A stretch of 64,000 bases of DNA from contig OZ005600.1 of assembly GCA_963930655.1 (NCBI GenBank), positions 1,367,501-1,431,500 on the forward strand, in the 5' to 3' direction. The DNA is from Myrica gale (Eukaryota > Streptophyta > Magnoliopsida > Fagales > Myricaceae). This document shows, piece by piece, positions 10,952 to 24,200 of this stretch (positions within the stretch are counted from its first letter, which is position 1; the number at the start of each line of letters is the position of its first letter). The translations under genes and the position numbers were made by a program. The notes beneath the pieces were generated by a model. The model worked only from the letters and a program-made list of their open reading frames with translations, searched no databases and was not told where the DNA came from.

Positions 10952-11056
10952 TGCCACCAGCCCACCTCTCTTACGCATCTCCCTCTTATTTTTTTTCTGT
11001 CTGAAACACAGATTTTGTTTATTTCCTTGCTCACTCAAAAAGCTTAAGGATCGTCA

Positions 11057-11508
11057 ATGGCTGACCGTGACCGTCCGCACCAGCTCCAAGTCCACCCACA
11101 ACGCCAGTTTGACGGTCCGAAACACCCCATCGGGGCGGCCCATCAACGTCCAAATTCCTGGCAGTCCTTGGCGGCCTCCCGCTAGGCGGGACTTTGCTTG
11201 CACTTTCTGGTTTGACGCTCGTTGGCAGCATGATCGGTCTTGCTGTCACCACCCCACTCTTTATCATCTGCAGCCCGGTTCTTGTCCCGGCTGCTATTGC
11301 TATCGGCCTCGCTATCATTGGCTTTTTGATCTCGGGAGCTCTGGGTTTGACGGGGCTGGCATCACTCTCTTGGGTCTTCAATTACCTCCGCCAGGCCACA
11401 CAGTCCCTGCCGCAGGAGATGGACCAGGCAAAGAGGCGTGTACAGGATATGACATCATATGTGGGCCAAGAGATCCAGAGTAGGGCCCAAGAGGGAAGGA
11501 GGACATGA
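11057..11508 (+). pseudogene. oleosin, intronless, with an apparent N-terminal frameshift
   Basis: Oleosins coat seed oil bodies. The central hydrophobic hairpin is clear, with the proline knot P-x5-SP-x3-P ([12 protein letters not shown]), followed by an amphipathic tail (WVFNYLRQ, then [12 protein letters not shown]) ending at 11508. The expected N terminus, MADRDRPHQLQVHPQ, starts at the ATG 11057 but in another frame. That frame meets TAG at 11183, and the hairpin frame has a TGA near 11113. A one-base loss (or two-base gain) between about 11113 and 11183 would explain this. The span is 452 bases, against about 450 for a typical 15-16 kDa oleosin. It is either a young pseudogene or a sequence error, since the rest is well preserved and the promoter looks intact. 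Confidence 0.85.
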
Positions 11509-12752
11509 GGAAGGCAAGCCAGGTTTCAACATTTAAGACCACTCCCTCCAGGGGGAAAATGTTAAAATAATAAAAAGAAGCAGAGAGAAGAGGTTTGGAG
11601 GAATGGAAGTAATGCGCCTTAGAAGGTTTTTTTTTTTACATATGTTGCTTTCTTCTTCTTCCCCCCCCCCCTTTTAGGTGTATGTGTTTGTTCGTGGCAC
11701 TATAAGCCTGTGTAGAAGCTGATGAGTTTTGCATTGAGATGGGGAACTCTTGGAAATTCGTCGTGTGCTCCTTTTGTGGTCGCATTAAAAAATGAATTTA
11801 AATGTTTTTTGTATGTCCTGGATGTGCATGTCTCTCCTGCAATCCCTTGCGCTCACATTTCCGCGCACACTTTTTAAGGACCTGTTCACCTAGAGGGCAG
11901 TTCAATCTACTACTACTTGTGGCATAAGGGAGATCAATTTTGTGAATATGGATAGATTTCATTAATTCTCCGCTACTTAAAATCAGTCATGGAGCTCAGA
12001 AGTGGAAACTTAGATCAGCAATGGTAAATGGGCATCACTTGGTTTATAGATTTACTTATGAATAACTTACAGTTGTCGTTTACCAATCCTATTTCTCTGG
12101 CGCTTCTCTTCTGCCTGTGGCCGGAATTTCTTTTGCTTTTGAACTCCTTATTAACGGGCTAATGGCAATCATTTCAGTCCTGGTTCTTACAGAGTATATT
12201 TCTCCTCACTCGAAACGATTTTGTTTGGGCTTTTTAGATGATGCTACAAAAGACGTATTTTGGGCCTTCCATTGACGCTTCTTTAAAATTCTTCTAACCG
12301 TACAGTCTGTCGTCCGTGGTGCAAGACCTACGGATTTGGTTTCGGGTAACTGCGCAACCCAAGGCATAGATGATAGATTACTAGGAGGATTTATTTCATC
12401 TTTGCTGAAATTTGAGATCTTAAAATCGAATACCTATAAGTACCTTCAAATATTTATCTAGAATCAGTCAGATCTGGCCTATTTTGCTATTTCCTACAAG
12501 ATATAGTTGTGAGATGATTGAGGGCACAAAACTTTAGATGATTGCGGAAAGGAAATCTCATGAACGTACTAAAGGATATGACCCTTTCTTATCAAGTTCG
12601 CAGGTGGTTGAGAAAAAAATGTCCTGAATATAAATTATAAAGCCAAATGCCAGCTGATTTGAGCACAAACCCAAACTTTTACAGGCTGCATAAAATGAAA
12701 TCGAAAAACCCACTGTAGTCACAGAGATTATTCAAGGGATGACAAAACCGGC
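11509..12752. other. oleosin 3' flank and intergenic DNA
   Basis: The first 300 bases are probably oleosin 3'UTR. I see no other gene. T and C homopolymers lie at about 11628-11672. Confidence 0.5.
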
Positions 12753-15700
12753 TCATTGAGAACCATGTTCCGATTGTGCAGGTTCAGTGTCTTTGAAACT
12801 AGCCTCAGCGCTAAGCTTAGAATTGTCCGGTATCCAAAACGTGAGCACGGTTGATGCAGCGACAAACATCACCCTACGAGGAGCCCACTTTAAGCACGAT
12901 GCCACACCAATGTGACTGTTCCAGCATGCCACCTACAAAGTAAACGAAATAATAACCGTATATCATCCGAGAAGTTTCTGTTTGGTTTTGTTTTTTGTAA
13001 TCGCAATACTATGCCACACACCAAGGGCTGTTTGTAATTATTGTACTTCCATAATCAACCACGGGCTATCGGAGGAACATCCATCCTATTGCGCGGTAAT
13101 CGCGATTAGGTGCCTAGAGTGCTCACGGGTAAGTTCTCTATAATTAAGGATTGCGATTTTGGTTTTTTTTTTTGGGTGTGCGCGTTGGGGGGGGAGGGGG
13201 GGGGGGGGTTGGTTTCAAGGTGAAAAAGTGACAATTGCTATATATTATGCTGTGTTCGTGGCATACCTAACTTTGGCAGGAGGAGAATTAGAATAGATTG
13301 ATACCTCATTTCGCATGTTGATGTTCCAGGCGTGTAATGTTCCATCTCCTGAGCCTTGATACCAAAGGAAAACCAAGCTTAGATGCAATGTTTGAAACAG
13401 AACACGGAAGAAAATCAAAATGGAGTTTGCATTCGATTGTCACTATTAATGCGAAAGATCATGGAACCAAATCTATAACTGATGTAGGGTGGTCTGTTCA
13501 GAAGCTATCCAACGTAGTGAGTAACCCATAAGTCCCAAATTTTATGTCTCACAGAAGGAAAGGGCTGTGACGAATTGATATGGGCTACAAAGTAGAACAG
13601 CCATAGCAACATAAAAGATACGAAACAGACATCATAATAATAACTAATATAGATTGGCCTTGGATAGTCCTTTGGTATTTGAGAAAAATACATTAGTTAG
13701 TAGTTTGAAACCTATAAAAAGATATTGCAATTTCGATTGTTTCTCCTACTAGGTAACATATTTAGAAGAAACAAATGTAAAGAGTCAAAATGGAAAAACC
13801 TGACAATGGACCAGATACAACATGTTAATTTCCAGAGTAAGTGTCTAGGAAATAAAAAATCCAAAGCAAGTAGTATAACTGAATACCTGAGACCACATAC
13901 TGGCCATCAGGTGTAAACGTTGCCTCTATATTTGTTGCAGGAGATGGTTCCAAGCTGAACCCACAGCGCTGTGCAAGGGAAATGTTTACAAGTTACTACA
14001 AACACGTCCAACATATTAAGAATCTACCACAATCACGGAGCCAACAGATCTGTGGTACTCTCAATCACATTATGGGAAGTAGACAAGCTTTGAGGGAAAA
14101 ATAAAACAATCAGGGCAGCCAACCTTCTCTCCGCCATAGGCATCAAGAACATAGATGTTGTTATTGGTGGTCGTCAATAACATCGATTTTCCATCATTGC
14201 TGAATTTGATATCGCAAACCTCTGCCGTGTCTCCACCAACTAAAAAGGTGTCAAAGGGACCCTACAAGTGGAAAAAATAAATGCAAACTTTGAATAAAGA
14301 TTGGAAAATTTGGAGAACAAGTATTATGTATAAGAACCTTGTCATAAGAACGTGAATCGAACAATTTAATAGCACCCCCTTCCATTGCCACAGCAAAGAC
14401 AAGGCCTTGTTGGTCATACGCAACTGTAGGTCTGCCACGCAAGCGTAGAATTCCCTGATAACTATAACAGTAAGAATGAATCATAATATAATCGTGTGTA
14501 TTTTTTGAATATGTGAAATCCATATCACAATTGTCCACAGACCACATCTAATCATACAAATCACAAGAAACTAGAAACCAACCTGGCAGGCATTTACACG
14601 AAGATCCCATATCCTGACACTATGATCGAGAGAACCGGACATGAAGCTATCATTAATTGGAGACATGCAGAGGGCAACAACCCTGCAACAACATATTATA
14701 AGTACAAACAATACCGGAACCTCAAAAAAGATATAAAAAAGGACAAAAAAACAGTATTGATAGCTATATTGTCCTATGTCATGCATATCAAGTATGTTGA
14801 TATACAAGGTATAACAACATATAACACACCCCTTTCCCACTTATTAACAGAAGTTTGAACAAGTCATGGGATCCAAACCTCTCTTTGTGCCCTTTGAAGT
14901 AACGAAGGCATCGATTATCATACAATGATAGATACCGCAAGGATTCTGGCAAGTGAAATCGAAGAAAAAGACACATAAATAGACAAGGCCGTCAGTTCTC
15001 ACATACAAACAATAGAACTAGACTTGAAAACATGTAGTTCGCACATAGGAGCTCACCTCCGGTGGACTCCAGATTGTACCTTGAAGAGCATATAACAGAG
15101 CTAGGATGGTGGGTAAAGCATATACGATCAGCACCATGCTTCTTGTGATATGTGGTTTTGAGCAACCTCAAGTTCACAACAAATGTCAATTAACAAGAGA
15201 GAGAAAGATAGATAGAGAGATAGAAAAAAGGAATAGTAACCATTCCATTGTGCTTGGTTATGTATCAGTGGTCAGGTGCTTTTTAATTTAGTCATTCTCA
15301 CAAAAACCATAATCCGAAAAACAACAGTGAATGGTGCATATAAAGGTTGTCCATAAAACCACTTCAGCACTCCATCTATACGTACTACTGGGTTTAAAGC
15401 AGTTCAGCATCTACGTTTAATTCAGCAAATACGAATCAGACCAAATGACCCAAAAGAAGAACAGCCATCTTTAGTAGCCATATCAGCTTCGCGCATTATT
15501 GAATCGATGGAACGCATCTAAATAACGCACAGATTTTTTCCTCCGACTGAGAAAGTACAGATAAAGAACATATAATATAGGTTATGATCAAGATATTGTC
15601 CAATCTGGCTAGGAGTTAACTCACTTAGCATTTGCAATGTCATAGAAACGCACCGAATCATCCTCACTGGCAGTGACCAGTAAATCTTCCTTCCGATGGA

Positions 15701-15890
15701 AATCAAGTGAATTGATCTTCCCGACCTGAATATTCGGAAAACAAGCTTCAATATTACACTTCAAAGGACACTCTCTCAACTCACTTAATTAAGAGTATTT
15801 TCGAAAGAAAGCGAAGCTTACGAAGTCCGAAAAAATTGCTCCGATTGACATGCTGCGAACCGTATCATCGTTGAGCTCCGTAAGCGACAT
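12753..15890 (-). CDS. WD40-repeat protein, SWD2/WDR82 (APRF1/S2L) type
   Basis: Ten exons join in frame to 337 residues: 15822-15890, 15625-15725, 15057-15166, 14879-14945, 14583-14682, 14338-14454, 14124-14261, 13887-13968, 13305-13354 and 12753-12932. All introns are GT-AG. WD40 landmarks include [26 protein letters not shown] near the start (quoted in part: [11 protein letters not shown]) and [16 protein letters not shown] in the middle. The length and the start MSLTELND fit the Swd2/WDR82 family. These proteins serve the COMPASS H3K4 methyltransferase and mRNA 3'-end/termination complexes; plant members influence flowering time. The family call is by recalled motif similarity. A T-run/G-run tract (about 13163-13212) lies in the last intron. 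Confidence 0.9.
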
Positions 15891-17899
15891 CGACTCGTCG
15901 ATTGATTCTATGAGTGAGAGAGACCGAGTGTTCTTTCCTATTTTTTCCCCTCCCTGTTCTTCTTCTGCTCTTTCCTCGGTTTTTTTTTTGGCACTTGTGG
16001 ACCGGACTCCTGGCCCCTACAATGACAAAAGTGTTCACATCACTTTGCTACAAATATTATTGTCGTTTGGGCTGGACTCGATCACAATTGACCAGATACG
16101 CCCACGAAATAGAAGCATCAATTGTTGTTTTTTCTCGTTGGGCAGGCTAGTTTACCCCCAAATTTTCAGGATTTGTATCTTAATTTTATATTTATAATCT
16201 AAACATTACAAAAATAAGTACTCTAATATAATAATTTTTTTACAAACATCAATCTTTTTAAAAAAATTCTGCACGCATGTCAATACAACTTTAACAATTT
16301 TTTCAAAATCCTATAATTTTATCAAAAACACCTAAATCAGTACAACTAAACTAAACATAGCCTTAATATCACCTAAATATTCACAATTTTATCAGAATCC
16401 TATAATTTTTTTCCAAACGAACATCTCCAGTCAAACTTCAAAATTATTTATTTTGAAATTGTACCTATCGTTATTGATTTTAGGCGCTTCACATTCTGAG
16501 CTAAATTTTTTTTCTTCAATTTCAATATAAATTGAGCTTTTAAGTCAATTTTACCGTCATAAAATAATCATTTACAAAAAAAAATTATCATTTTGCACGT
16601 TAAACAATAGCTTTGTTGTTCGAAGTAAGAAAAATTTAATGAATTATGCAAAATATCTAAAATCAATACTTAATGAGTACAATATAAACAAAAATAATAA
16701 TAGATTAGATGTAAAATGTATTTTTAACAAAATAAACATACTTCAAAATTTTTAACTTTTACACATACACTTCAAACTTTTCACAAACTCCAATAAACTT
16801 CAACATTCATAAGATTCCCAAAATTTCCCAAAAATTTGGTAAACAAACATACCCTTAGTCAGATGCAGTTGCCCATTACACATTTAAAAAATTGAATGAT
16901 AATTGAGTAGAGGATATGAATTATTATTATTGGAAACAGAAGCTCCTGTTTTGAAATGTCTATACTAAAATCTAGATTTGGATATAGAAATAGAAGATAG
17001 TTCACTTCCTGCATTTGTTTGACATGCTTGACTTGTAAACTCAACATATCTTTTTTCTCTCTCTCTTAGCAATGTAAACTCAACATATCTATGTAATTGG
17101 TTTTAAGTATTTTATTCTCAGCCTAACTCACTGTTCTTTGGACAAACAAGCATCTTCTGTCATCCTGTTTTACTACGAAACTTACCACGTACTGTTAACC
17201 AACTTCCGCATTTATAAATATACTCTTCACTTCTCAACTTTGGCATCTCAAATTTTAAATTACGAGACATTTCACTAGTGAACTTTGGAAGTTCAAACGC
17301 GTTGCACTTTGCACCTAATTTTTTGGCGTTTATTTTACATATATATATTCTAAACTCGATCTTTTATGTTGACCCCACGTTAAGGGTATAAATATAAAAT
17401 CAAAGGCTAAAATCCGAGTGGCCGGAAAATTTAATGGTAGGATGCAATGTATAATAACTTTCAAAGTTCATGTTTGAAAATGTCTCAAAATTTAAAGTTT
17501 GGGATACAATGTGTCAGATCCCAAAATTCAAGGATGAAAATATGAGGATTTTGAGTGTGAAAATTTTGGATATTAGAGTTTGAGAAATATTATAAAGTAA
17601 AGATATATTACGAAAATATGTGAAAAGTGAAAAAAGAAAAAAAATTTAATTAAAAGTTTAATAAAAAAAATATGTAATAAATTTTTTATTATTAAACCCA
17701 AATAACTGGGGTTAACAAGTGTAAGCGCCGGAAGGGTCTCCTCGAAGTGGCCTAATTCACTGAATTTCTGGAGGTCACGTTACAAAGATACTCTTCAGCT
17801 AAGAATTTTCTCAGAACCCACCCCTTCGTCCAAAAGTCTCGGAGCCTGGTACGCTCGTCTCTCTCGCTCTCTCTATCTTTTTGACCGTCATAGGTACTA
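15891..17899. other. divergent intergenic region with MITE remnants
   Basis: This AT-rich stretch separates the WD40 gene (minus) from the PPR gene (plus). It contains a decayed Tourist-like copy at about 16705-16856 and an AAACGAACAT terminus near 16424. No gene was seen. The last 100 bases are probably the PPR 5'UTR. Confidence 0.5.
16705..16856 (-). mobile_element. partial Tourist-like MITE copy
   Basis: The sequence around 16740-16855 (aaaatttttaacttttacac, then caaactccaataaact, ending aaacaaacataccctt) matches the reverse complement of the MITE at 45725-45906. One end is degraded. Confidence 0.5.
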
Positions 17900-19831
17900 A
17901 TGCGTAGAACTTCAGTTTATTCCCTTAACCGAATCCTCGTCGTATCGAACAACTCTGCATCTCCTACAAAACCACCTTCACAACCATTCCCTGGCATTAA
18001 ATTCGTCCTCCAATCAACTTTCTGTTCCTCTTCCTCTTCTTCTTCGTTTCTGCAAATCATAGACTCAGAATCTAAATCAATCTCGAACTCACTATACCAG
18101 TTTCTCCCCGAAACCCGGAACCCCAACAACCTAGTCGATCTCATTTACGCAAACCTCAAGCAGGAAAATACCCATCTTGCTCTTCTTCACAATGAAATTA
18201 AAGGGCTTCTTCCCCATCTGGGGGCCCGTGAAATTTCAAGAGTTTTGTTGAGGTGCCAATCAGATTGCTCTTCTGCCCTCACTTTCTTCAATTGGGTTAA
18301 AGATGATTTGGGGCTGAAACACAGTACCCAGAATTACTGTATTATTGTTCATATATTGGTTTGGTCTAGAAAATTCTGGAAAGCCATGCAATTGTTGTCT
18401 GAATTGATAGATATGGTTACGAATGTGTCACCGAATGATGATATTCTTGAAAGTCTGGTATTGCATAGAGGAGATTGTAATTGGGATCCAGTTGTCTTTG
18501 ATTTGCTTATTAAGGCTTATGTGAAAGCCAACATGATTCAAGAAGGTTTTAGGACTTTTAGGAGGACTGTGGAGGTTGGTTTTGTACCCAGGGTGGTTGC
18601 TTGTAATAGGCTTTTGAATGGCTTGATGAGGCAGAGTTGCGTTGATCAATGTTGGGAGGTATATGAAGAGATGGGGAGAATTGGGATACACCCCAATGCT
18701 TACACATTTAATATATTGACTCATGTTTTGTGCAAGGATGAAGATGGGAATAAGGTGAACGAATTCTTGGAGAAGATGGAAGAAGAAGGGTTTGACCCTG
18801 ATGTGGTGACGTATAATACCTTAATTAATAGCTATTGTAGAAAAGGTAGGCTTGAAGATGCATTTTATTTGTGTAAGATTATGTATAGGAGGGGTGTATT
18901 GCCGGATTTGTTTTCCTATACTGCCTTGATGAAAGGCCTTTGTAAAGAAGGGAAGGTTAGGGAGGCTCATCAGCTTTTTCACCGTATGGTTCATAGAGGA
19001 ATAAGTCCAGACACTATGTCCTATAATACTCTTATTTGTGCTTATTGTAAGGAGGGAAAGATGCGAGAATCTAGGTCATTGTTGTATGAGATGATAGGCC
19101 ATGGGATTTGCCCAGATAATTTCACTTGTTGGATTATCTTGGAAGGGTATGGAAATGAAGGTCGGTTGCTTTCAGCTTTGAATTTGGTTGCAGAGCTTCA
19201 AAGATTTGGAGTTCAAGTTTCCAAGTACATTTATGAATATCTACTGGTCAAGTTGTGTCAAGAAAATCGGCCATTTGCAGCTAAAAGTCTTCTGGAAAGA
19301 ATTTCTCAGAATGGTTATGTCCCTGGCATTGACGTTTATAACGAACTGATTAAGGCGCTTTGCAATTGCGATCATGTGGCGGAGGCATTGGATTTGATAG
19401 CTAAGATGGTGAATTACAATATAAAGCCCAATCTGGTTACATATACAGCTCTTATAAGCTGCTTGTGTAAGATAAACAGAAGTATGGAGGCTGAATCTTT
19501 TATGGAAGAAATGATTAAATCCGGTGTGCCACCTGATCCACCAATATGCAGGGCGTTAGTTAATGGATACTGCAAGGAAGGGGATATTCAAAAAGCAGAG
19601 TCATTGTTGGGCTTCTTTGCCAAGGAATTTCAAATTTTTGATACTGAAAGTTACAATGCCCTTGTCAAAGTCCTTTCTGAGAATGCTGATGTGAGTACAT
19701 CAATGGAACTCCTGGATAGGATGCAAAAAGTAGGATTTGCCCCTAATGGCCTGACATGCAAGTTGATGGTCGGTGGAATATGGAAAGCCACAACACTGCA
19801 CAAACACAAGCTTAATGTGGACTGCGTGTAG
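17900..19831 (+). CDS. P-class pentatricopeptide repeat protein, At5g40400-like
   Basis: A single intronless frame encodes 643 residues. The N terminus is basic and rich in Ser and Arg (MRRTSVYSLNRILVV), as expected for an organelle-targeting peptide, probably mitochondrial. From about residue 195 to 620 there is a run of 35-residue PPR motifs, recognisable by phrases such as DVVTYNTLINSYCRKGRLEDA and PNLVTYTALISCLCK. No E, DYW or other editing domain follows the repeats, so this is P class. Such proteins bind organelle RNA in a base-specific way for stabilisation, processing or splicing. The target is unknown. I recall Arabidopsis At5g40400 as the likely orthologue, which also fits the neighbours. 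A 3'UTR extends past 19831. Confidence 0.9.
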   Translation: MRRTSVYSLNRILVVSNNSASPTKPPSQPFPGIKFVLQSTFCSSSSSSSFLQIIDSESKSISNSLYQFLPETRNPNNLVDLIYANLKQENTHLALLHNEIKGLLPHLGAREISRVLLRCQSDCSSALTFFNWVKDDLGLKHSTQNYCIIVHILVWSRKFWKAMQLLSELIDMVTNVSPNDDILESLVLHRGDCNWDPVVFDLLIKAYVKANMIQEGFRTFRRTVEVGFVPRVVACNRLLNGLMRQSCVDQCWEVYEEMGRIGIHPNAYTFNILTHVLCKDEDGNKVNEFLEKMEEEGFDPDVVTYNTLINSYCRKGRLEDAFYLCKIMYRRGVLPDLFSYTALMKGLCKEGKVREAHQLFHRMVHRGISPDTMSYNTLICAYCKEGKMRESRSLLYEMIGHGICPDNFTCWIILEGYGNEGRLLSALNLVAELQRFGVQVSKYIYEYLLVKLCQENRPFAAKSLLERISQNGYVPGIDVYNELIKALCNCDHVAEALDLIAKMVNYNIKPNLVTYTALISCLCKINRSMEAESFMEEMIKSGVPPDPPICRALVNGYCKEGDIQKAESLLGFFAKEFQIFDTESYNALVKVLSENADVSTSMELLDRMQKVGFAPNGLTCKLMVGGIWKATTLHKHKLNVDCV

Positions 19832-21273
19832 TGTTACGAACTGCAGTGGAGGGGGTCTCGTTCTCCCAGATAGATGAGAAAGGAACGTATCAAGTATCCG
19901 CAGTTGGGTGCAATTTGTATTGAGTACACTGCATCAACTTAAGTAGTGCTCAATTAGTGATTGTATGGTGGTCCTTGAGCTGCTTGGTGGGTAGTATGGC
20001 TAACATAGGTGGGCGATTGGAGATCGAAAGAACCTATGCAATTGTAAGTAATACTGTAATTTCCTGGTCAGAGAAAAAAATGCAATTCCGTTATCTTCGT
20101 GCAAGTGTCGCTTTCCTTAGGAATGGATGCTCAGTGTTGCTTTCCTCGTCAAAAGGGCAGCAGCCTTACGATATAGCTAAAAGATGCTTCGATGGTGTGG
20201 GCTCTTTCCCTTGTTTGGATTTTGGAATTTTGTTTTTGCACGGATTTTATAGGGAACTGCTGTGACTAGGATCTGGATATTGCTAATTTTAGTAGTTGAA
20301 TTTGGTGCAAATTTTAAACGCAATCGTGAGAGTACCTTCCAGGCTTCCACCTCATCCGCCAACCGCCAAGATTGGAGATGTATTTTTGCATAGTCTACAC
20401 ACGGGGATGCCGAATTGGTCTGAAACAAATCAAGAACTTGTTCAATAACCAAAAATATCATTTAATTACCTTGCTAAAAAAATTGTTCAATTAATTCTTT
20501 GGTTAAACTGATAACTTTTGGTGGGTGGGTAAGTAGGATGAATTTGTGGTGTTTTGATCATGATTGTTTAAAACTTTTTTTTCCCTGTTTTATTTATGAA
20601 CAAAAAGAGTTACTTTGCAATCATCACCTCCTTGCAGTTAAAATCCATTATTAATACAATATTTAGAACGGACAATGTACCAAATTAGCATTGTAGGCCG
20701 TAGGGTTATAAGTTTCCATTTGCCTTTCTAAATGTGATAAAGACTCGATAAAGCCAATTCGGCTTTTTCGTTCTTCACAAAAAGCACTTGGAAGAAGTAC
20801 TTTTCTTTCTCATTCTTTCGGGGATCTGAGGAACATTACTGCAATCACATGCTTCATTTCTTGGATTAATCTGACCAACGTTTGGAGCAAAAGGTTGATT
20901 GAAAATCTTCATCCTTTTTAGAAAAACTCAAACAATTGTCAGACAAGAGGAAGTACATCAGAAAAATGGGAATCCGCTCCCCAATACTTGTTATGTAAAT
21001 ATTTGATTAAATTTTCAACAGAGTTTTTAAACATTAATCCTTTGTTCCTAGAAATATCTAAGCTCAAAGACAAAGTGGTTCACCTCTGAACTATACCAAC
21101 AAATATCTCTGGTGGCAGTCAAAAATCAAGAAATCCCCTTTTTACATATCCCATGCATGAAATAAAAAACATTGGAAAATCGATTTTCAGCAATTGCTAA
21201 AGCAACATCCCTGAAAATTACAGATTAATGATTTAGCAACTTACCTCACTGTACAAATCCGATTAACCCATCC
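19832..21273. other. intergenic between convergent PPR and CCCH genes
   Basis: The ends hold the two 3'UTRs. Short open frames at 19957-20265 and 20177-20461 have no recognisable motif. No gene called. Confidence 0.5.
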
Positions 21274-24200
21274 TCAACAGGCGTCGCCTTTGGGTGACTC
21301 TTTCTCCCTGGACTTTGGGCTTGCACTAGGCTGGGAATCTTCACCGTGTTCCATGTCCTCAACATCATCTTTTCTTACTGGATTTCCAGGCTCTCCATGT
21401 TCCATGTCCTCAACACCATCTTTTCTTACTGGATTTCCAGGCTCTCCATGTTCCATGTCCTCAGCATCATCTTTTCTTACTGGATTTCCAGGCTCTCCAT
21501 GTTCCATGTCCTCAGCATCATCTTTTCTTACTGGATTTTCAGGCTCTCCACGTTCCATGTCCTCAGCATCATCTTTTCTTACTGGATTTTCAGGCTCTCC
21601 ACGTTCCATGTCCTCAACACCATCTTTTCTTACTGGATTTTCAGGCTCTCCATTTTCTGATGCAGAAACATCCTCGGAAACAATAGCTGCTATTTTTTCC
21701 GGATGTTGAGCATCAGGTTCTGAATTCCCCCTATGAATGGAAGGAGAATTTTCTCTGCCACTAGCAGAATTACTAGATGTCAGCCACACAAATTTCAAGT
21801 TGTGGGCTTGCCAGCATTTACCATTAACAAATGCTCGCTCAGCTGATCCACGTGTGGTGAAACTTATATGAGCCGAGCAATTTTTTGATGCCTCTGACTC
21901 ACTAGCTTCCAGATCTTCTAGCTCCACATTAGAAATATCACCATATGACAAGAAGTGTTCCTTCAGAACAGCAACCTGGAAAACAAAAGATAAAAGCTTA
22001 TCTTTCATTGATTACCCTGATATATACCATGATCTGATCCCAGCACATTCACTAGAGTTCTTTTTTTTTTTTTTTTTGGGGGGTGGGGGAGGGGGGGAAC
22101 CGTAAACAAAAAAGAACAATGAGAGCACTTGAATACATGGTGGGGCACTTGGGTATGTGCCACTGTAGACAAGTTCATCCCTTGCTCATTACTAAACCAA
22201 AGAAACAAATCACACATGCAAGCTTCCTTTTGGTAATGCCACATGCATATGATTAAATGCTTTTGTTAAGCTGTTCCCGTTTATACTGGTTTTGCAATGT
22301 AACAGCTTTATAATTGACTTCAAAAGGTGATCCAAAGGCTTTGTCTCATGCCTTTACCTTTAAAATATTGATTAAAAAGACCCATCCTCGCCACTTTCAT
22401 GTTTCATGCTTTAAAAGCTAGAAAGCTTTTGAGTTTCACACACAAGTAAAGCCTTAGTCTTAAAGCAATATGGCGAGGCCACAGCGGAAAAGGGAGGAGA
22501 GAGATGAACTTACACTAGCAAGTCCTTCTGGTAATGGGGGAAGAATTCTAAATCCAGTAGGACGGTTGTCCAATTTGTATCTGTTCATTAGAAAAGGAAC
22601 CCCTACTGGTGCTAATGGACGAATTGGATGCTTTAAGCCCATAGACTCCTGCAGCACAGGGATTGTACTTGTTTTGAAACTATGTGACACAGCATTCTCG
22701 ACAGATTTGTTCTTATCACCCACCACCTCGGGATGTGGTGAAGCCACAGCAGAACCAGGATCAGAGGAGGACCTTGGCGTAGCAGCCTTAAAATCTGTCA
22801 CTACTTCCAGTTTAGGTCTCTTAGAAGCTTGCTCGGCAGCAACCTCGACCTTAAGTCCCGTAGACTGCAAAAGGTCAAAATTTGAGAATAGGTTACCCAA
22901 AGAAATTGGCATCTTAAAAGAGCACAAGATAATAACTTTCCAATCTCAGTTTGAATTGCAGGGTGGAAGAAGAAAACAAAGATAAAGACAACTTCCTAAT
23001 GTGACCTGATTCATCCATCTGTCAACTATTTTAACATTTTGAATAAAAGCTGCAATTCATGAACCATCTGAAGACAGTAAAGCTGGAAAAGATCCTGTAA
23101 AGAGTGCCTCAGTATAACCCAAACAAATTTATATGCAGGTGTGGCTTTTTACATTCAGGGCACTACCTGCCACCTGATACTAATCTTCCATTACCCACTT
23201 TAGGCTCATGAAGGCCAAGAGGTCATGTACCCCAGATTGAACATGTAAATCTCTAGAATATAAGGGTAGAAGCACAATTATAAACATATGACCATTTGAT
23301 TTTACCTGTTTCTCCAGTTTCTGTAATTGGCGCCGGAAGTCATTTCGCTTCTGGTCCAGCAACTCCTGCTTCTTGCGGAGTTCTTCTTTTAACTGCTCTA
23401 AATTTTCTAGCTTCTTTTGCGAAGGAGGTGGAACCTTGGTACCATCTGTGATGACAGGCTTAGGGTGATCAGAGGCAGGAACAGAAGCATCAGAAGCATG
23501 GAGCAAACCACTCTTTGAAGCAACAGATATATTAATGTCTTTTCCTCTGCCAGCAACAGAAGGATGAGATGGCGCTGAAGCAGCTGTCACACCACGTGGC
23601 GTTACAGACACACTACTGCTGCTGCTTATGCCATCATCAGGAATGCTATCACGATTAGCCCACCACAGTTTGATAAAGCGGTTACCCATTACAGCATCTG
23701 GTGCCTTGAGGGCAGCTTCTGCCTCTTCTCTTTTCGAGAACTGGACAAAAGCTCTTTCACTATTTGCTGGAATATAAATATCAATTACCTCTCCAAATTT
23801 TTGAAAATGAGAAAGAAGAGCCACCCTTTTATTGCTTTTATGGGGAATTCCATTGACAAATAGAGTACGCAGTGCCTTTTGAGAAGGCTTCCGGATGTAA
23901 CGGTTACTATCACTCGGTGCCTTGGAAGATAAATCCATAGCTTTTGGGCCACCACCCTCTGCAACAATCCGCTTTCCTTGACGCAAAGTACCTTGGACAC
24001 TGGATAAGGCCCCTTTATCTTCATTAGCATCATTCACCAGGTATTCAGAGGAACTCATCATAGAATCCATTTTTGCCTTCATATCTAATCTATTCTTCGA
24101 ACAACCAATTCTACCCCAAATAGATAAACTGGTACCCTGTGAGCCAGCAGCAGTTCCAGTGCTTCTTACTAGGCACTCATTATCAGCACCATCACACAAC

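Noticed and set aside
10797..11483. 228-codon plus-strand frame over the oleosin locus
   Set aside because: Third frame of the oleosin region, GC-rich chance ORF without oleosin features.
21290..21709. Plus-strand open frames over the minisatellite
   Set aside because: Antisense shadow of the 51-bp coding repeat; the minus-strand frame is continuous with conserved RRM exons.
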